In this document: positions 53,575 to 62,356 of the stretch, piece by piece | How positions within the stretch are numbered: the first letter of the stretch is position 1 | Layout of the letters: each line of letters opens with the position of its first letter | Assembly: GCA_021780315.1 (NCBI GenBank) | Contig: JAJXYY010000042.1 | Coordinates: 806,001-870,000 of the forward strand | Direction: 5' to 3' | Length of the DNA: 64,000 nt | DNA from: Acidobacteriota bacterium | GTDB lineage: Bacteria > Acidobacteriota > Terriglobia > Terriglobales > Acidobacteriaceae | Translations under genes and position numbers: made by a program | The notes under the pieces: generated by a model | Database searches by the model: none | What the model was told of the DNA's origin: nothing | Seen by the model: only the letters and a program-made list of their open reading frames with translations

Positions 53575-54171
53575 ATGATGCGAGTTGCGATGCAGTTGGT
53601 AGCGGTATGTGGGCTATGTGTCACGGGGGCGAGCGGGGCTCAGGTGTCGGCGAGTCCGACGGCGGTGACGACCGCGGAACCGGTGATGAAGAGTGCTTCG
53701 GAGGTACTGCGGTCGGGGTTGGATGGGGTTCGGGCTGCGTTGCGTGAGGTTCGGGTGGAGAAGTGGAAGACCTCGGGCGCGGTGCGGGAGGAGATGGATG
53801 CGAATGTGAGTTCGATTGAGCGGGATCTGGATGGGACGTTACCGGAGTTGCTGGGGGTGGCGGATTCGGCACCGGATTCTGTGGGGAAGGTGCTGCCGGC
53901 GTACCGCAATGTGGAGGCTTTGTACGATGTGCTGTTGCGGGTGGCGAGCGTAGCCCGGCTGGCTGCTCCGCAGGCGCAGAGTGCGGCCCTGGATGCTGCG
54001 ACGGCAGATCTGGAGAGCGGTCGGCGGGCTCTGGGAGACCAGTTGCAGCGATCTGCGGTGGCGGTGGAGAAGCAGGTGGTGGACCTGCGGGCTGCGTTGA
54101 AGGCAGTTCCGGCACCGGCACCTGCGCCTGCCCGTACGGTGACGAAGAAGAAGACCAAGCCGGGAGCTTAG
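53575..54171 (+). CDS. Secreted helical protein, unknown
   Basis: A 198-residue protein with a signal peptide (MMRVAMQLVAVCGLCVTGASGAQ). The mature part is helical, with regular charge patterns (ALREVRVEKWKTSGAVREEMDANVSSIERDLDGTLPELLGV), ending in a Pro/Ala/Lys-rich tail (PAPAPAPARTVTKKKTKPGA). Possibly a cell-envelope structural protein. Family not recognised. The ATG at 53575 follows GGGGAGAG at a short spacing; ATG 53578 is also possible. Confidence 0.6.
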   Translation: MMRVAMQLVAVCGLCVTGASGAQVSASPTAVTTAEPVMKSASEVLRSGLDGVRAALREVRVEKWKTSGAVREEMDANVSSIERDLDGTLPELLGVADSAPDSVGKVLPAYRNVEALYDVLLRVASVARLAAPQAQSAALDAATADLESGRRALGDQLQRSAVAVEKQVVDLRAALKAVPAPAPAPARTVTKKKTKPGA

Positions 54172-54201
54172 GCCAAGCCGGAAGGTCAGGCTGAGGTGTG
54201 G

Positions 54202-55044
54202 TTACTCTGGGGTCATCCAGGCGAGAGTCTGGGCGAGGTATGCCTTGGTGTCTTTGCGAGAGACGATGGCATCGAGGAAGCCGTGTTCGAGGAGGAACTC
54301 GGAGCGCTGGAAGCCCTCGGGGAGCTTTTGGCGGATGGTCTGCTCGATGACGCGGGGGCCTGCGAAGCCGATGAGGGCTCCGGGTTCTGCGATGTTGAGG
54401 TCTCCGAGCATGGCGAAGCTGGCGGTGACGCCTCCGGTAGTGGGGTCGGTCATGATGGAGATGTAGGGGATTTTGGCGTCGTCGAGGCGGGCGAGGCCGG
54501 CGGAGATCTTGGCCAGTTGCATGAGGGAGGCGATGCCTTCCATCATGCGTGCACCGCCGGAGGCGGAGATGATGATGAGCGGGTGGCGGGTGGCGAGGGA
54601 GCGGTCTACGGCCCGGGCGATGGTTTCACCGACGACGGCGCCCATACTGCCGCCGATGAAGCCGTACTCCATGACGGAGAGGACGACGGGGTAGGGGCCG
54701 ATGTTGCCGACGGCGTTGATGATGGCGTCGTTGAGGCCGGTCTTGCGCTGGGCTTCGGCGAGCCGCTTTTTGTAGGGCTTGAGGTCGGTGAACTCGAGGG
54801 GATCGGTGGAGCGGAGCTCGAGATCGACGAGTTGATATCCGGGTTCGAGGAGGGTTTCGATTCGGCTGCGGGCGTCGATGCGGTAGTGATGCCCGCAGCG
54901 GGGACAGACTTCGAGATTGGCTGCGATCTCGGCTTTGAAAGTGATCTGCTTGCAGGAGGGGCAGCGGACCCATAGGCCTTCGGTACGGACTGTCTTCCGC
55001 TCGTCGTTGACGATCTCGTTGTCTTCTCGTTTGAACCAGCTCAT
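54202..55044 (-). CDS. accD: Acetyl-CoA carboxylase carboxyltransferase subunit beta
   Basis: A 280-residue protein. The N-terminal zinc ribbon has Cys28, Cys31, Cys47 and Cys50. The carboxyltransferase core has GTIGMEGIASLMQLAK-like blocks (MMEGIASLMQLAKISAGLARL) and TDPTTGGVTASFAMLGD. AccD with AccA transfers CO2 from biotin carrier to acetyl-CoA in the first step of fatty-acid synthesis. accA, accB and accC are not in view. The start at 55044 (MSWFKRED) matches the family; a further in-frame ATG exists at 55077. Confidence 0.96.
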   Translation of the reverse strand: MSWFKREDNEIVNDERKTVRTEGLWVRCPSCKQITFKAEIAANLEVCPRCGHHYRIDARSRIETLLEPGYQLVDLELRSTDPLEFTDLKPYKKRLAEAQRKTGLNDAIINAVGNIGPYPVVLSVMEYGFIGGSMGAVVGETIARAVDRSLATRHPLIIISASGGARMMEGIASLMQLAKISAGLARLDDAKIPYISIMTDPTTGGVTASFAMLGDLNIAEPGALIGFAGPRVIEQTIRQKLPEGFQRSEFLLEHGFLDAIVSRKDTKAYLAQTLAWMTPE

Positions 55045-55159
55045 GAGTGTAGAGGCCTTCCGGAATACCTCGATCATTGTATCGAAGAGGACCTGTAGTG
55101 GCAGCGTACGAGTAGGGTAGCGGCGGGATGGGGGTATGGTTTGGAGGCGCAGTGCACGC

Positions 55160-55222
55160 TTTCTGAGGTGTTAGCCGCCACTTCTGAGGAGTTGGGTGCG
55201 GCTTCTGAGGAGTTGGCTGCGG
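55160..55222. repeat. Three 21-bp tandem repeats upstream of the TonB-like gene
   Basis: Three imperfect 21-base units at 55160-55180, 55181-55201 and 55202-55222, with the core CTTCTGAGGAGTTGG in the last two copies, which differ at one base. The first copy is degenerate. They lie in the accD/TonB divergent gap. In one frame they read as heptads of the form SEELxAA, but that open frame has only a TTG start and overlaps the TonB-like gene. Confidence 0.65.
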
Positions 55223-55324
55223 CGCTGCGGGCGGGCGGTGCGGCAAGGGGCAAGATTGCAGGGGACTTACGGCTGCCAGGGCGATTTGACAGCCCAGCCC
55301 GCGAATATGGCATCCAAAGAAAGC

Positions 55325-56773
55325 ATGAGCGAACGCGAGATTCCCTGGAAAAGGGACGAGACATTTGAGCTATACGCCAGGAAGTTCCGGTCGATCTTCG
55401 ATATGCACGGGGTGTCGTTTGGATCGCGCGAGGACTTGGGAGAGTTTGTGCCGCAACTGCGGGAGAACCGACATCTGGCGATGGATTTCTGGGCGCTGGT
55501 TGGCGCGTTGAGTGGCCGCGAGGGCGGACCGTTACCGGATGAGGCGATGCTGGCTCTGGTGGTGGAGAGTATTGCAGGCAGCGAGGTGACCACGGCGGAT
55601 GGGGAGTGGGGATCGGTTGTGACGACGTTGGCAAGCCTGCTGGCGGGAGTGGATCTGGAGCCTCCAGCGGCGGAGACGACGACAGTATACGAGCCGGAAA
55701 AGCGAAGCGCGGCCGAGGGCGTGAGTCTGGGGGGACGTGATGGGGCCGAGGCCGGTCGCGAGGTTGGTCGCGGGGTGGGGCTGGGGTTGGCGGACACGGA
55801 GGTGGCGGTTGGGGCTGGCTCGGCAACAGTGGTTACGGCGAAGGCCTACCGGTTGGATGAGGCGTTGTTGCGGATTGAGCAGAACAGTCTGGAGCTGAAG
55901 CTGCATCTGGACAAGATTGATGACCGGATGAAGCGGATTGAACCTCAGCTTGAGGAGCTGAGCTTGCGGGCGTCGTCGGCTGCGGAGGTGCCGCGCCGGG
56001 GAGCGGAGAGCGGCCGGTTGGTGCTGGAGCCAGCGGGGTTGCGAGCGGAGGAGCCAAGGCTGTTTGCGGTTCCACTGGAGGGGTATGCCGCAGGTGGCGG
56101 GTATCGTCGCGTGTTGGTGCTGGTTGGGTTGCTGCTGCTACTGGTTGCTGGTGGAATTGTGGTGCAGCAGAAGTACGGCGGGTCTGCTCGCGAGCGATTG
56201 TTGGGATTGGCAGAGTGGAGTGGCGTGGGAGGAAGGGATGGTGCTGGCGGTAGCGTTGCCGGAGCGGGTCCGGATGCGGATATAGTTGACGCGGGTAAGG
56301 CTGAAGGGCAGCCCCCGACTGGGGCGCCGAGACCAGCTGGATTGCCTGCTGGAGTGAGGGATGCAGGGGCAGGGCGGAGGGGTGCCAATGCGGAGTCTCC
56401 GCCACCGCGACGGAGAGCGATGGAGGGAGCAGCGGAACCGACAGCGGCCTCGGCAGAGGACTCATTTGGCGATATGGAGGAGGGTCTGGTGCGGGTTGCG
56501 CCCTCGATTATGGCGGATTACCTGGTGGCATCACGGGTGCCAGCGTATCCAGAGGCAGCGAAGCGGGATGAGGTGCAGGGTCCTGTGGTGCTGCAGGTGA
56601 CGGTGTCCGCGGATGGATTTGTGACGGCAGCACGGGTGGTGACGGGAGAGCGTGTGCTGCGGAGTGCGGCTGTGGAGGCAGTGCGTGCGTGGCGCTACCG
56701 GCCTTATTTTGTGAATGGGCAGCCGACGGCGGTGTCGACCTCGATCACAATCGACTTCCGATTGAACCGGTAG
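55325..56773 (+). CDS. TonB-like energy transducer with long cytoplasmic N-terminus
   Basis: A 482-residue protein. A single TM segment (VLVLVGLLLLLVAGGIVV) at about residues 261-278 divides it. The N-terminal 255 residues are predicted cytoplasmic and contain an LRENRHLAMDFWALVGALSG block and a charged helical region (LDEALLRIEQNSLELKLHLDKIDDRMKRI). After the TM comes a Pro/Gly/Ala-rich periplasmic linker, then the TonB C-terminal domain (ASRVPAYPEAAKRDEVQGPVVLQVTV, AVRAWRYRPYFVNGQP). Standard TonB has a very short cytoplasmic tail, so this resembles regulatory or sensor-type TonB proteins. The ATG at 55325 is an estimate; 55307 is also in frame. Confidence 0.8.
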   Translation: MSEREIPWKRDETFELYARKFRSIFDMHGVSFGSREDLGEFVPQLRENRHLAMDFWALVGALSGREGGPLPDEAMLALVVESIAGSEVTTADGEWGSVVTTLASLLAGVDLEPPAAETTTVYEPEKRSAAEGVSLGGRDGAEAGREVGRGVGLGLADTEVAVGAGSATVVTAKAYRLDEALLRIEQNSLELKLHLDKIDDRMKRIEPQLEELSLRASSAAEVPRRGAESGRLVLEPAGLRAEEPRLFAVPLEGYAAGGGYRRVLVLVGLLLLLVAGGIVVQQKYGGSARERLLGLAEWSGVGGRDGAGGSVAGAGPDADIVDAGKAEGQPPTGAPRPAGLPAGVRDAGAGRRGANAESPPPRRRAMEGAAEPTAASAEDSFGDMEEGLVRVAPSIMADYLVASRVPAYPEAAKRDEVQGPVVLQVTVSADGFVTAARVVTGERVLRSAAVEAVRAWRYRPYFVNGQPTAVSTSITIDFRLNR

Positions 56774-56816
56774 TGATGGTGATGGTGATCGAGGTCGGTG
56801 GTCTTGGCCGGTTTGG

Positions 56817-58538
56817 CTAGAAGAGGGTGAGTTGGAAGGTGGTGACGCTGGCAGGGGGAAAGGTGTGGAGGAGTTTGCCGGCGGTGGGCTGGGCGGTGGT
56901 GGCTGGGTTGGGGTGGACGGCGTTGGGGTGGGCGAAGTCGTTGTGGTCGTGGACGTCGTTGGAGGCGAGGACGGTGGCGCTGGCGGAGGCGATGCTGGCT
57001 CCGCGGATGGCGATATCGGTGGTGATGGGACGGTCGAGGTGGGGATTGACTACGGTGAGGGTGAGGAGTTTGGGATTGGTAGGGGAGATGGAGGCGGATC
57101 CGCTGAGTCCGGCGAGGGTTTTGACGGCGTCCAGAGAGCCGGTGTAGCTGTTACCACCGACGGGGATGGGGGCGTTGGCGAGAGGGTTCTCGATGGTGGG
57201 AGTGGTGAACTCGGTGCGGACGGCCTGGGCTCCGCGGTGGGGGAGGTACATCTGGAAGACGTGGAAGGTGGGGGTGAGGGTGAACTTGTCCTCCTGCGCG
57301 AGCATGAGGGAGTGGATGCAGTTGATGGACTGTGCGACGTTGGCGACGGCGACCTTGTCGGCGTGGCGCTGGAAGATGTCCAGGGTGATGCCGGTGAGGA
57401 GTGCGTCGCGCATGGTGGACTGCTGGGAGAGGTTGTAGTTGGGGCCGAGTTCGGTGCCCTTGCCGTACCAGGCGCCCCACTCGTCGACGACGAGTTTCAC
57501 CTGGGGCTGGCCGGGGGTGTTGCCCATGGCGGTCCAGTGGTCGGTGACGACACGCTCCATGATGGAGCCGCGGGTAAGGAGGTCGTAGAAGTCGTCGGAG
57601 TTGAAGTTGAGGGCGTCGCCGGCGGCGAACTGGGAGGGGCTGCCGGAGGTGTAGTAGTGGATGGAGAGTCCCCAGAGGTGGCGGCGCTCGGGGTTCTGGT
57701 AGAGGGCGTGGAAGAGGCGGCGGGTCCAGTCGGTGTCGTCTCCGTTGGGGCCTACGGCGACGAAGCGGAGGGGGTCTTTGCCGTAGGAGGGCGTCCAGGC
57801 GGTGAAGCGGCGGAACATGGCGGCGTACTCTTCCGGGGTGAGGTTGCCACCGCAACCCCAGGACTCGTTGCCTACGCCCCAGAGGTCGACGTTGAAGGGC
57901 TCGGGGTCACCGTTGGCGGCGCGCTGTGCGGCGAGGGCGTCGGGAGCGGGTTTGGCGGCGGAGTTGGAGGGGAGGTTGCCTGCGGGAGCGTTGCAGTACT
58001 CGATCTCCTGGTAGAAGTCGCGTGCGGGGAGGGTGCGGAGGTTGGCGGCGAGGTAGGGTTTGGCACCGATGGCTCGGCAGGTGCGCATGAACTCGTGGAG
58101 GCCGTACTCGTTGGAGTCCTGCTGGCCCCAGAAGGCGGCGCGGGCGGCGCGTTTGTCGCGTGGGCCGATGCCGTCGCGCCAGTCGTAGGAGTCGGCGAAG
58201 CATCCGCCGGGCCAGCGGAGGACGGGTGCCTGGACGGCACGCATGGCGTCGATGAAGGCGGTGCGGATGCCGTGCTGGTTGGGGATCTTGGAGCCTTCGC
58301 CGACCCAGACGCCGTCGTAGATGACTCCACCGAGGTGCTCGATGAAGTGGGAGTAGATCTCCGGGGAGATGGTTCCGATGGTCTCTGCGGGGAGGATCTC
58401 GATGGAGGCATCGGTGTGCGGGCCTGACTGGGCGAGGAGGGTGGAGTGGCGGAGCGCGAGTGCGGAGGCGGCGAGGGTGGAGGCTTTGAGGAAGGTGCGG
58501 CGTGAGGTGGCGATGGGCGTAGTGGACTTCAGAGTCAT
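56817..58538 (-). CDS. Tat-exported GH51 alpha-L-arabinofuranosidase
   Basis: A 573-residue protein with a twin-arginine leader (SRRTFLKASTLAASALAL). The GH51 catalytic residues are Glu225, the acid/base in GVGNESWGCGG, and Glu353, the nucleophile in VVDEWGAWYG. Their 128-residue separation fits a clan GH-A barrel. N-terminal blocks include IYSHFIEHLGGVIYDG and RWPGGCFADSYDWRDG. It probably releases alpha-linked arabinofuranose from plant polysaccharides and complements the GH127 enzyme. A palindrome AAACGTTT lies just upstream of the start (58541-58549), perhaps a LacI-type operator, though this is weak. Confidence 0.92.
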   Translation of the reverse strand: MTLKSTTPIATSRRTFLKASTLAASALALRHSTLLAQSGPHTDASIEILPAETIGTISPEIYSHFIEHLGGVIYDGVWVGEGSKIPNQHGIRTAFIDAMRAVQAPVLRWPGGCFADSYDWRDGIGPRDKRAARAAFWGQQDSNEYGLHEFMRTCRAIGAKPYLAANLRTLPARDFYQEIEYCNAPAGNLPSNSAAKPAPDALAAQRAANGDPEPFNVDLWGVGNESWGCGGNLTPEEYAAMFRRFTAWTPSYGKDPLRFVAVGPNGDDTDWTRRLFHALYQNPERRHLWGLSIHYYTSGSPSQFAAGDALNFNSDDFYDLLTRGSIMERVVTDHWTAMGNTPGQPQVKLVVDEWGAWYGKGTELGPNYNLSQQSTMRDALLTGITLDIFQRHADKVAVANVAQSINCIHSLMLAQEDKFTLTPTFHVFQMYLPHRGAQAVRTEFTTPTIENPLANAPIPVGGNSYTGSLDAVKTLAGLSGSASISPTNPKLLTLTVVNPHLDRPITTDIAIRGASIASASATVLASNDVHDHNDFAHPNAVHPNPATTAQPTAGKLLHTFPPASVTTFQLTLF

Positions 58539-58692
58539 AGAAAACGTTTCCCCCGGGGACAGCAAAAAGATATACGGGTGGGCGTTGGGATGCAAGTATG
58601 GGTGTGGATTTAAGTTGGCGGGGAAGCAGGGTGGGCGGGGATTTGGCAGAGCTTGTATTGTTGCGGGAGGCGCGTTTGGGCGCGGAGGGTTG

Positions 58693-58935
58693 ATGCCGTA
58701 CATCTATCTGGACAAGGTATTTAATGAGCTGCGGGGGGAGTTGCTGTCGGCGATGCACTCGGCGGTGGAGCGCGAGGTGCGGAATGGGAAGGTGGATGTG
58801 AATCGTCTGTTGCGGAGCTTTACGCGGGCTGCGGCGGGGAAGTGCGCGAGTCCGGTGCGGGTTTCGGACAAGTGCGTGGCGGAGGCGGGGGCGGTGTCGC
58901 GGGCGTATAAGCCGAAGGAGCGGCGAGAGGATTAG
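58693..58935 (+). CDS. Small hypothetical protein
   Basis: An 80-residue protein starting MPYIYLDKVFNELRGELLS. The ATG at 58693 has GGAGG at a 6-base spacing. It is helical, with a basic middle (MHSAVEREVRNGKVDVNRLLRSFTRAAAGKC) and an Arg/Lys/Glu-rich C-terminus. No known family. It is divergent from the GH51 gene. Confidence 0.55.
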   Translation: MPYIYLDKVFNELRGELLSAMHSAVEREVRNGKVDVNRLLRSFTRAAAGKCASPVRVSDKCVAEAGAVSRAYKPKERRED

Positions 58936-59319
58936 GTGATCCTCCCCCTCCCCCGTCATTTGTGTGCAAAGTCTTCGAAACAGGGGATTTAGGCTTGGAC
59001 TTGATGGGTGTTTGTGAGAAAGAGTCCCATTTGTTCCGTTGTTGTCTTGTAAAGTCTTCGAATGGTTGGGGTTAGGTTAGGTGGTCGTGGCGGTTTTGTA
59101 TTTTCTGATTTGATTTAATTATAGGGGATTGGGGGGAACTGTTTGTTCAGGGGCAGGTTGTTGGATTGGGGTGGTTTAGGTGGGTTTGGGGGTTGACAGG
59201 TGGGTAGGCAACGGTAACGGCAAGGTAAGGGCAAGAGTGGGAATGAGGGTGGGAATGAGGTTGAAGGCGAAGGCCAATGGCGTGGCAGCAGATCGGTAGC
59301 TGATAGTCTGGGCTGCATC
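58936..59319. repeat. Intergenic region with 12-bp direct repeats and G-rich tracts
   Basis: A 384-base gap. The 12-mer AAAGTCTTCGAA occurs at 58968-58979 and 59051-59062, 83 bp apart, and the flanking sequence is also similar (TTGT before, G-rich TTAGG after), suggesting a 30-40 bp imperfect direct repeat. The stretch near 59064-59082 contains GGTTGGGGTTAGGTTAGG, which could form a G-quadruplex. The promoter for the following gene is probably in the last 100 bases. Confidence 0.5.
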
Positions 59320-60423
59320 ATGCTTGGACGAATGCTGTTTTTTTGTTTGCTGGTTTTTGTTGTGGCTTCGGGGGTTGCGGAGCCTTTGGCTGGTGGTGGG
59401 TCTCGGCGGTTGGTGATTGTGGATCAGGATGGTTCGGGGCCGGGTGGGTCGAACCAGATGGCGATGATGGTGCTGCTGCAGAGTGCGCAGGTGCAGGTGC
59501 TGGGCATCACGATGGTGAGTGGGAATGCGTGGGAGCCGGAAGAGGTGCAGCATACGCTGCGGATGCTGGAGTTGATTGGGCGGACGGATGTGCCGGTGGT
59601 TCCGGGGGCGGTGTTTCCGCTGGTGCGTACGGAGCGGCAGGCGCGGCTGGAGCAGGGGCTGTATGGGCGGTATCCATGGTACGGGGCGTGGGGCGATCTG
59701 GGTGCTGGGAGCAGCCGCCAGCCGTACCATGGGCCGTTTGTGCTGCCGAAGTTGAGTGAAGGCGAGCCGACGACCAAGCCGTTGGCGGAGGATGCGGCGC
59801 ACTTCCTGATTCGGCAGGTGCATGCGCATCCTCATGCGGTGACGATCTATGCTGCTGGGCCGCTGACGAATATTGCGCTGGCGCTGGCGATCGATCCTGA
59901 GTTTGCGGAGTTGACGCAGGGGATTGTGATTATGGGCGGGAGCATAGCGCCGCATACGGACGATCCGGAGTTTGCGACGAGCCCGCGGCATGAGTTTAAT
60001 TTCTGGTTTGATCCGGAGGCGGCGCACCTGACGCTGACGGCGCACTGGCCGCGGATCGATTTGACGACGGTGGACATCTCGGTGAAGACGCGGTTTACGC
60101 GGGAGATGCTGGCGGAGATTGCGCGGTCGGGGGAGCCTGCGGCGAAGTACCTGGTGGCGTATACGGGGGAGTTTTATTATCTGTGGGACGAGTTGGCGGC
60201 GGCGGCGTGGCTGGACCCGACGATTATTACGAAGGAAGAGATGTTGTATGTGGATGTGGACCTGACGCGGGGGCCGGGATATGGCGATACGTTGACGTGG
60301 ACGGCGACGAGCAAGCCGGAGGTGGATGTGCAGTTGGTGCATGTGCAGCAGGATCTGGATGTGGATCGATTCGACCGGATGTTTGTTGGGTTAATGAAGG
60401 CCGGGCCGGTGGGGTTGCGGTAG
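59320..60423 (+). CDS. Nucleoside-hydrolase-like protein with altered metal site
   Basis: A 367-residue protein with an N-terminal hydrophobic segment (MLGRMLFFCLLVFVVASGVA), likely a signal peptide. The fold is that of inosine-uridine nucleoside hydrolases: AAGPLTNIALALAI, IVIMGGSIAPHTD, and HEFNFWFDPEAAH are conserved. The canonical N-terminal calcium motif DTDPGIDDA is changed: Asp35 and Asp37 remain in VDQDGSGPGGSNQMA, but the later Asp pair appears as Ser-Asn. Catalysis may therefore be lost or changed. It precedes a dehydrogenase and a NIPSNAP gene on the same strand. Confidence 0.75.
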   Translation: MLGRMLFFCLLVFVVASGVAEPLAGGGSRRLVIVDQDGSGPGGSNQMAMMVLLQSAQVQVLGITMVSGNAWEPEEVQHTLRMLELIGRTDVPVVPGAVFPLVRTERQARLEQGLYGRYPWYGAWGDLGAGSSRQPYHGPFVLPKLSEGEPTTKPLAEDAAHFLIRQVHAHPHAVTIYAAGPLTNIALALAIDPEFAELTQGIVIMGGSIAPHTDDPEFATSPRHEFNFWFDPEAAHLTLTAHWPRIDLTTVDISVKTRFTREMLAEIARSGEPAAKYLVAYTGEFYYLWDELAAAAWLDPTIITKEEMLYVDVDLTRGPGYGDTLTWTATSKPEVDVQLVHVQQDLDVDRFDRMFVGLMKAGPVGLR

Positions 60424-60473
60424 GGTGCGTGCGGGTTTCCTAAGGCCGATGGATTTGAGGCATACTCAGGTGC

Positions 60474-61445
60474 ATGGTTCGAGTGGGTGTGGATGAGACG
60501 TTGTCGGCGGCGCAGTTGGCGTTGTTTCCGGCGGGAGCGGAGATGGTTCGTTTGCCATCGAAGCTGGTAGAGGATGTGGCGGTGGAGTTTCGGGTGCTGC
60601 CGTATGTTCGGTCGGCATCGCCGGAGACGTGCAACCGGCTACAGGGGCTGCGGGTGGTGCAGTCGATGACGGCGGGGGTGGACGCGATAGTGCAGTGGCT
60701 GCCGAAGGATGTGGTGCTGTGCGATGGGCGGGGGCTGCACGATATATCTGCGTCGGAGTGGGTGCTGGCGGGGGTGCTGGGGTGGATGAAACGGATGCCG
60801 GTGTATCGGGATATGCAGCGGGAGCAGCGGTGGCGGAGCGCGGCGATGCCGATGGATGTGTTTCTGGCAGAGATGGATGCGCAGGTGCCGCAGTATCCGA
60901 TTGCGTGTGAGGATCTGGAGGGGAAGACGGTTCTGATTGTGGGGTACGGGTCGATTGGAGCGGCGATCGAGGCGCGGATGGCGCCGTTTGGAGTGGAGGT
61001 GGTGCGGGTGGCGCGGTCGGCGCGACAGGAGCCGCTGGTGTATGCGGTGACGGAGTTGGATGCGCTGCTGCCGCTGGCGGATGTGGTGGTGCTGATTGTG
61101 CCTTCGACGGAGGCGACGCGGGGGATGATAGGGGCGCGGGAGATGGCGCGGATGAAGCGAGGGGCGTTGCTGGTGAATGCGGCGCGGGGGAGTGTGGTGG
61201 TGATGGACGCGCTGGTGGAGGCGCTGCGGGAGGAACGGATTGCGGCGGTGGTGGATGTGACCGATCCGGAGCCGCTGCCGGTGGGACATCCGCTGTGGAG
61301 TGCGCCGAACTGCATGATCACGCCGCATATTGGGGGGGCGACGCCGAAGCTGATTGATCGCGGAGTGCGACTGGCGGCTGAGCAGGTACGGCGGTACATC
61401 GCGGGGGAGCCTCTGCTGAATGTGGTGGGTGCGGACGGGTACTGA
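60474..61445 (+). CDS. D-isomer-specific 2-hydroxyacid dehydrogenase
   Basis: A 323-residue NAD(P)-dependent dehydrogenase. The dinucleotide-binding domain has VLIVGYGSIGAAIEARMAPFG (GxGxxG). The active site arginine and glutamate lie in LLVNAARGSVVVMDAL and VVDVTDPEPLPVGHPL, and the histidine in MITPHIGGATP. This catalytic Arg-Glu-His set is that of the D-2-hydroxyacid dehydrogenase family. The substrate (glyoxylate, hydroxypyruvate or another 2-oxoacid) cannot be read from the sequence. Confidence 0.92.
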   Translation: MVRVGVDETLSAAQLALFPAGAEMVRLPSKLVEDVAVEFRVLPYVRSASPETCNRLQGLRVVQSMTAGVDAIVQWLPKDVVLCDGRGLHDISASEWVLAGVLGWMKRMPVYRDMQREQRWRSAAMPMDVFLAEMDAQVPQYPIACEDLEGKTVLIVGYGSIGAAIEARMAPFGVEVVRVARSARQEPLVYAVTELDALLPLADVVVLIVPSTEATRGMIGAREMARMKRGALLVNAARGSVVVMDALVEALREERIAAVVDVTDPEPLPVGHPLWSAPNCMITPHIGGATPKLIDRGVRLAAEQVRRYIAGEPLLNVVGADGY

Positions 61446-61522
61446 GGCGAGCGGTGGCTGTATGATTCTGGTGTCTGGTTCTGGATTGGAATGATGTTCG
61501 TGGATGAACGGGGGATTGGGAG

Positions 61523-62329
61523 ATGATGGAGCGGCGTGATTTTTTGAAGGCGGCATCGGCATCGGCGGCGGTGGTATTGACGGGGACGGCGGAGGCAGCG
61601 GAGCCGGTGGCGGCGGGTGGGGGGAAGCGGGAGTTTTATCAGCTGCGGAAGTACCACATGCAGACGGGCCCGCAGACGAAGGTTACGGACAGCTACATGG
61701 CGGACGCACTGGTGCCGGCGCTGAACCGTTTGGGGATCGCACCGGTGGGGGCGTTTATGGTGAACTTCGGGCCGGACACGCCAACGCTGTATCTGCTGCT
61801 GCCGAGCACGAATGTGGAGTTGCTGGCGACGGTGGATCTGCGGCTGGCGCAGGATGCGGAGTTCATGAAGCTGGCTGAGCCTTTCTGGAGTGCACCGGCT
61901 GCGGCGCCACCGTTTTTGCGGGTGGAGAGCTCGTTGCTGGCAGCGTTTGAGGGTTGGCCGAAGCTGACACCGCCGGCTGCTTCGGCGACGCATGCGAAGA
62001 GGATCTTCCAGATACGGATGTACGAGAGCCCGACATATGGGGCGCATGTGCGGAAGGTGGAGATGTTCCACCATGGGGAGTTCGAGATCTTTCAGAGTAC
62101 GGGCTTTGGGCAGGTGTTCTATGGCGATACGCTGATTGGTTCGCATATGCCGAACCTGACATACATGCTGAGTTTTCCGGATATGAACGAGATGAATGCT
62201 CGGTGGGATGTTTTTCGGAATGATCCGGCGTGGAAGAAGTTGTCAAGCTCGCCGCGGTATGGGTACGAGGCGATCGTGAGCAATATTACGAACCTGATTT
62301 TGACGCCGACGGCGTACTCGCAGATTTAG
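61523..62329 (+). CDS. NIPSNAP-family protein with Tat-type leader
   Basis: A 268-residue protein starting MMERRDFLKAASASAAVVLTG, a twin-arginine leader. The NIPSNAP pattern is duplicated: FYQLRKYHMQTGPQTKVTDSYM near the N-terminus and FQIRMYESPTYGAHVRKVEMF in the second half, with a C-terminal YMLSFPDMNEMNARWDVFRNDPAW block. NIPSNAP proteins form ferredoxin-like dimers; their bacterial roles are not established. It is the third gene in a same-strand series after the nucleoside-hydrolase-like and dehydrogenase genes. Confidence 0.85.
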   Translation: MMERRDFLKAASASAAVVLTGTAEAAEPVAAGGGKREFYQLRKYHMQTGPQTKVTDSYMADALVPALNRLGIAPVGAFMVNFGPDTPTLYLLLPSTNVELLATVDLRLAQDAEFMKLAEPFWSAPAAAPPFLRVESSLLAAFEGWPKLTPPAASATHAKRIFQIRMYESPTYGAHVRKVEMFHHGEFEIFQSTGFGQVFYGDTLIGSHMPNLTYMLSFPDMNEMNARWDVFRNDPAWKKLSSSPRYGYEAIVSNITNLILTPTAYSQI

Positions 62330-62356
62330 GGATTGGGGTTGGTTGGGGTGGGTGGG

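Noticed and set aside
58540..58550. LacI-type operator upstream of the GH51 gene
   Set aside because: AAACGTTT is only an 8-bp palindrome and could be chance; kept as a remark in the gene entry rather than as a feature.
60440..62146. A 568-codon minus-strand open frame across the dehydrogenase and NIPSNAP genes
   Set aside because: It covers two well-supported genes on the opposite strand, and its composition is that of antisense to GC-rich coding DNA.
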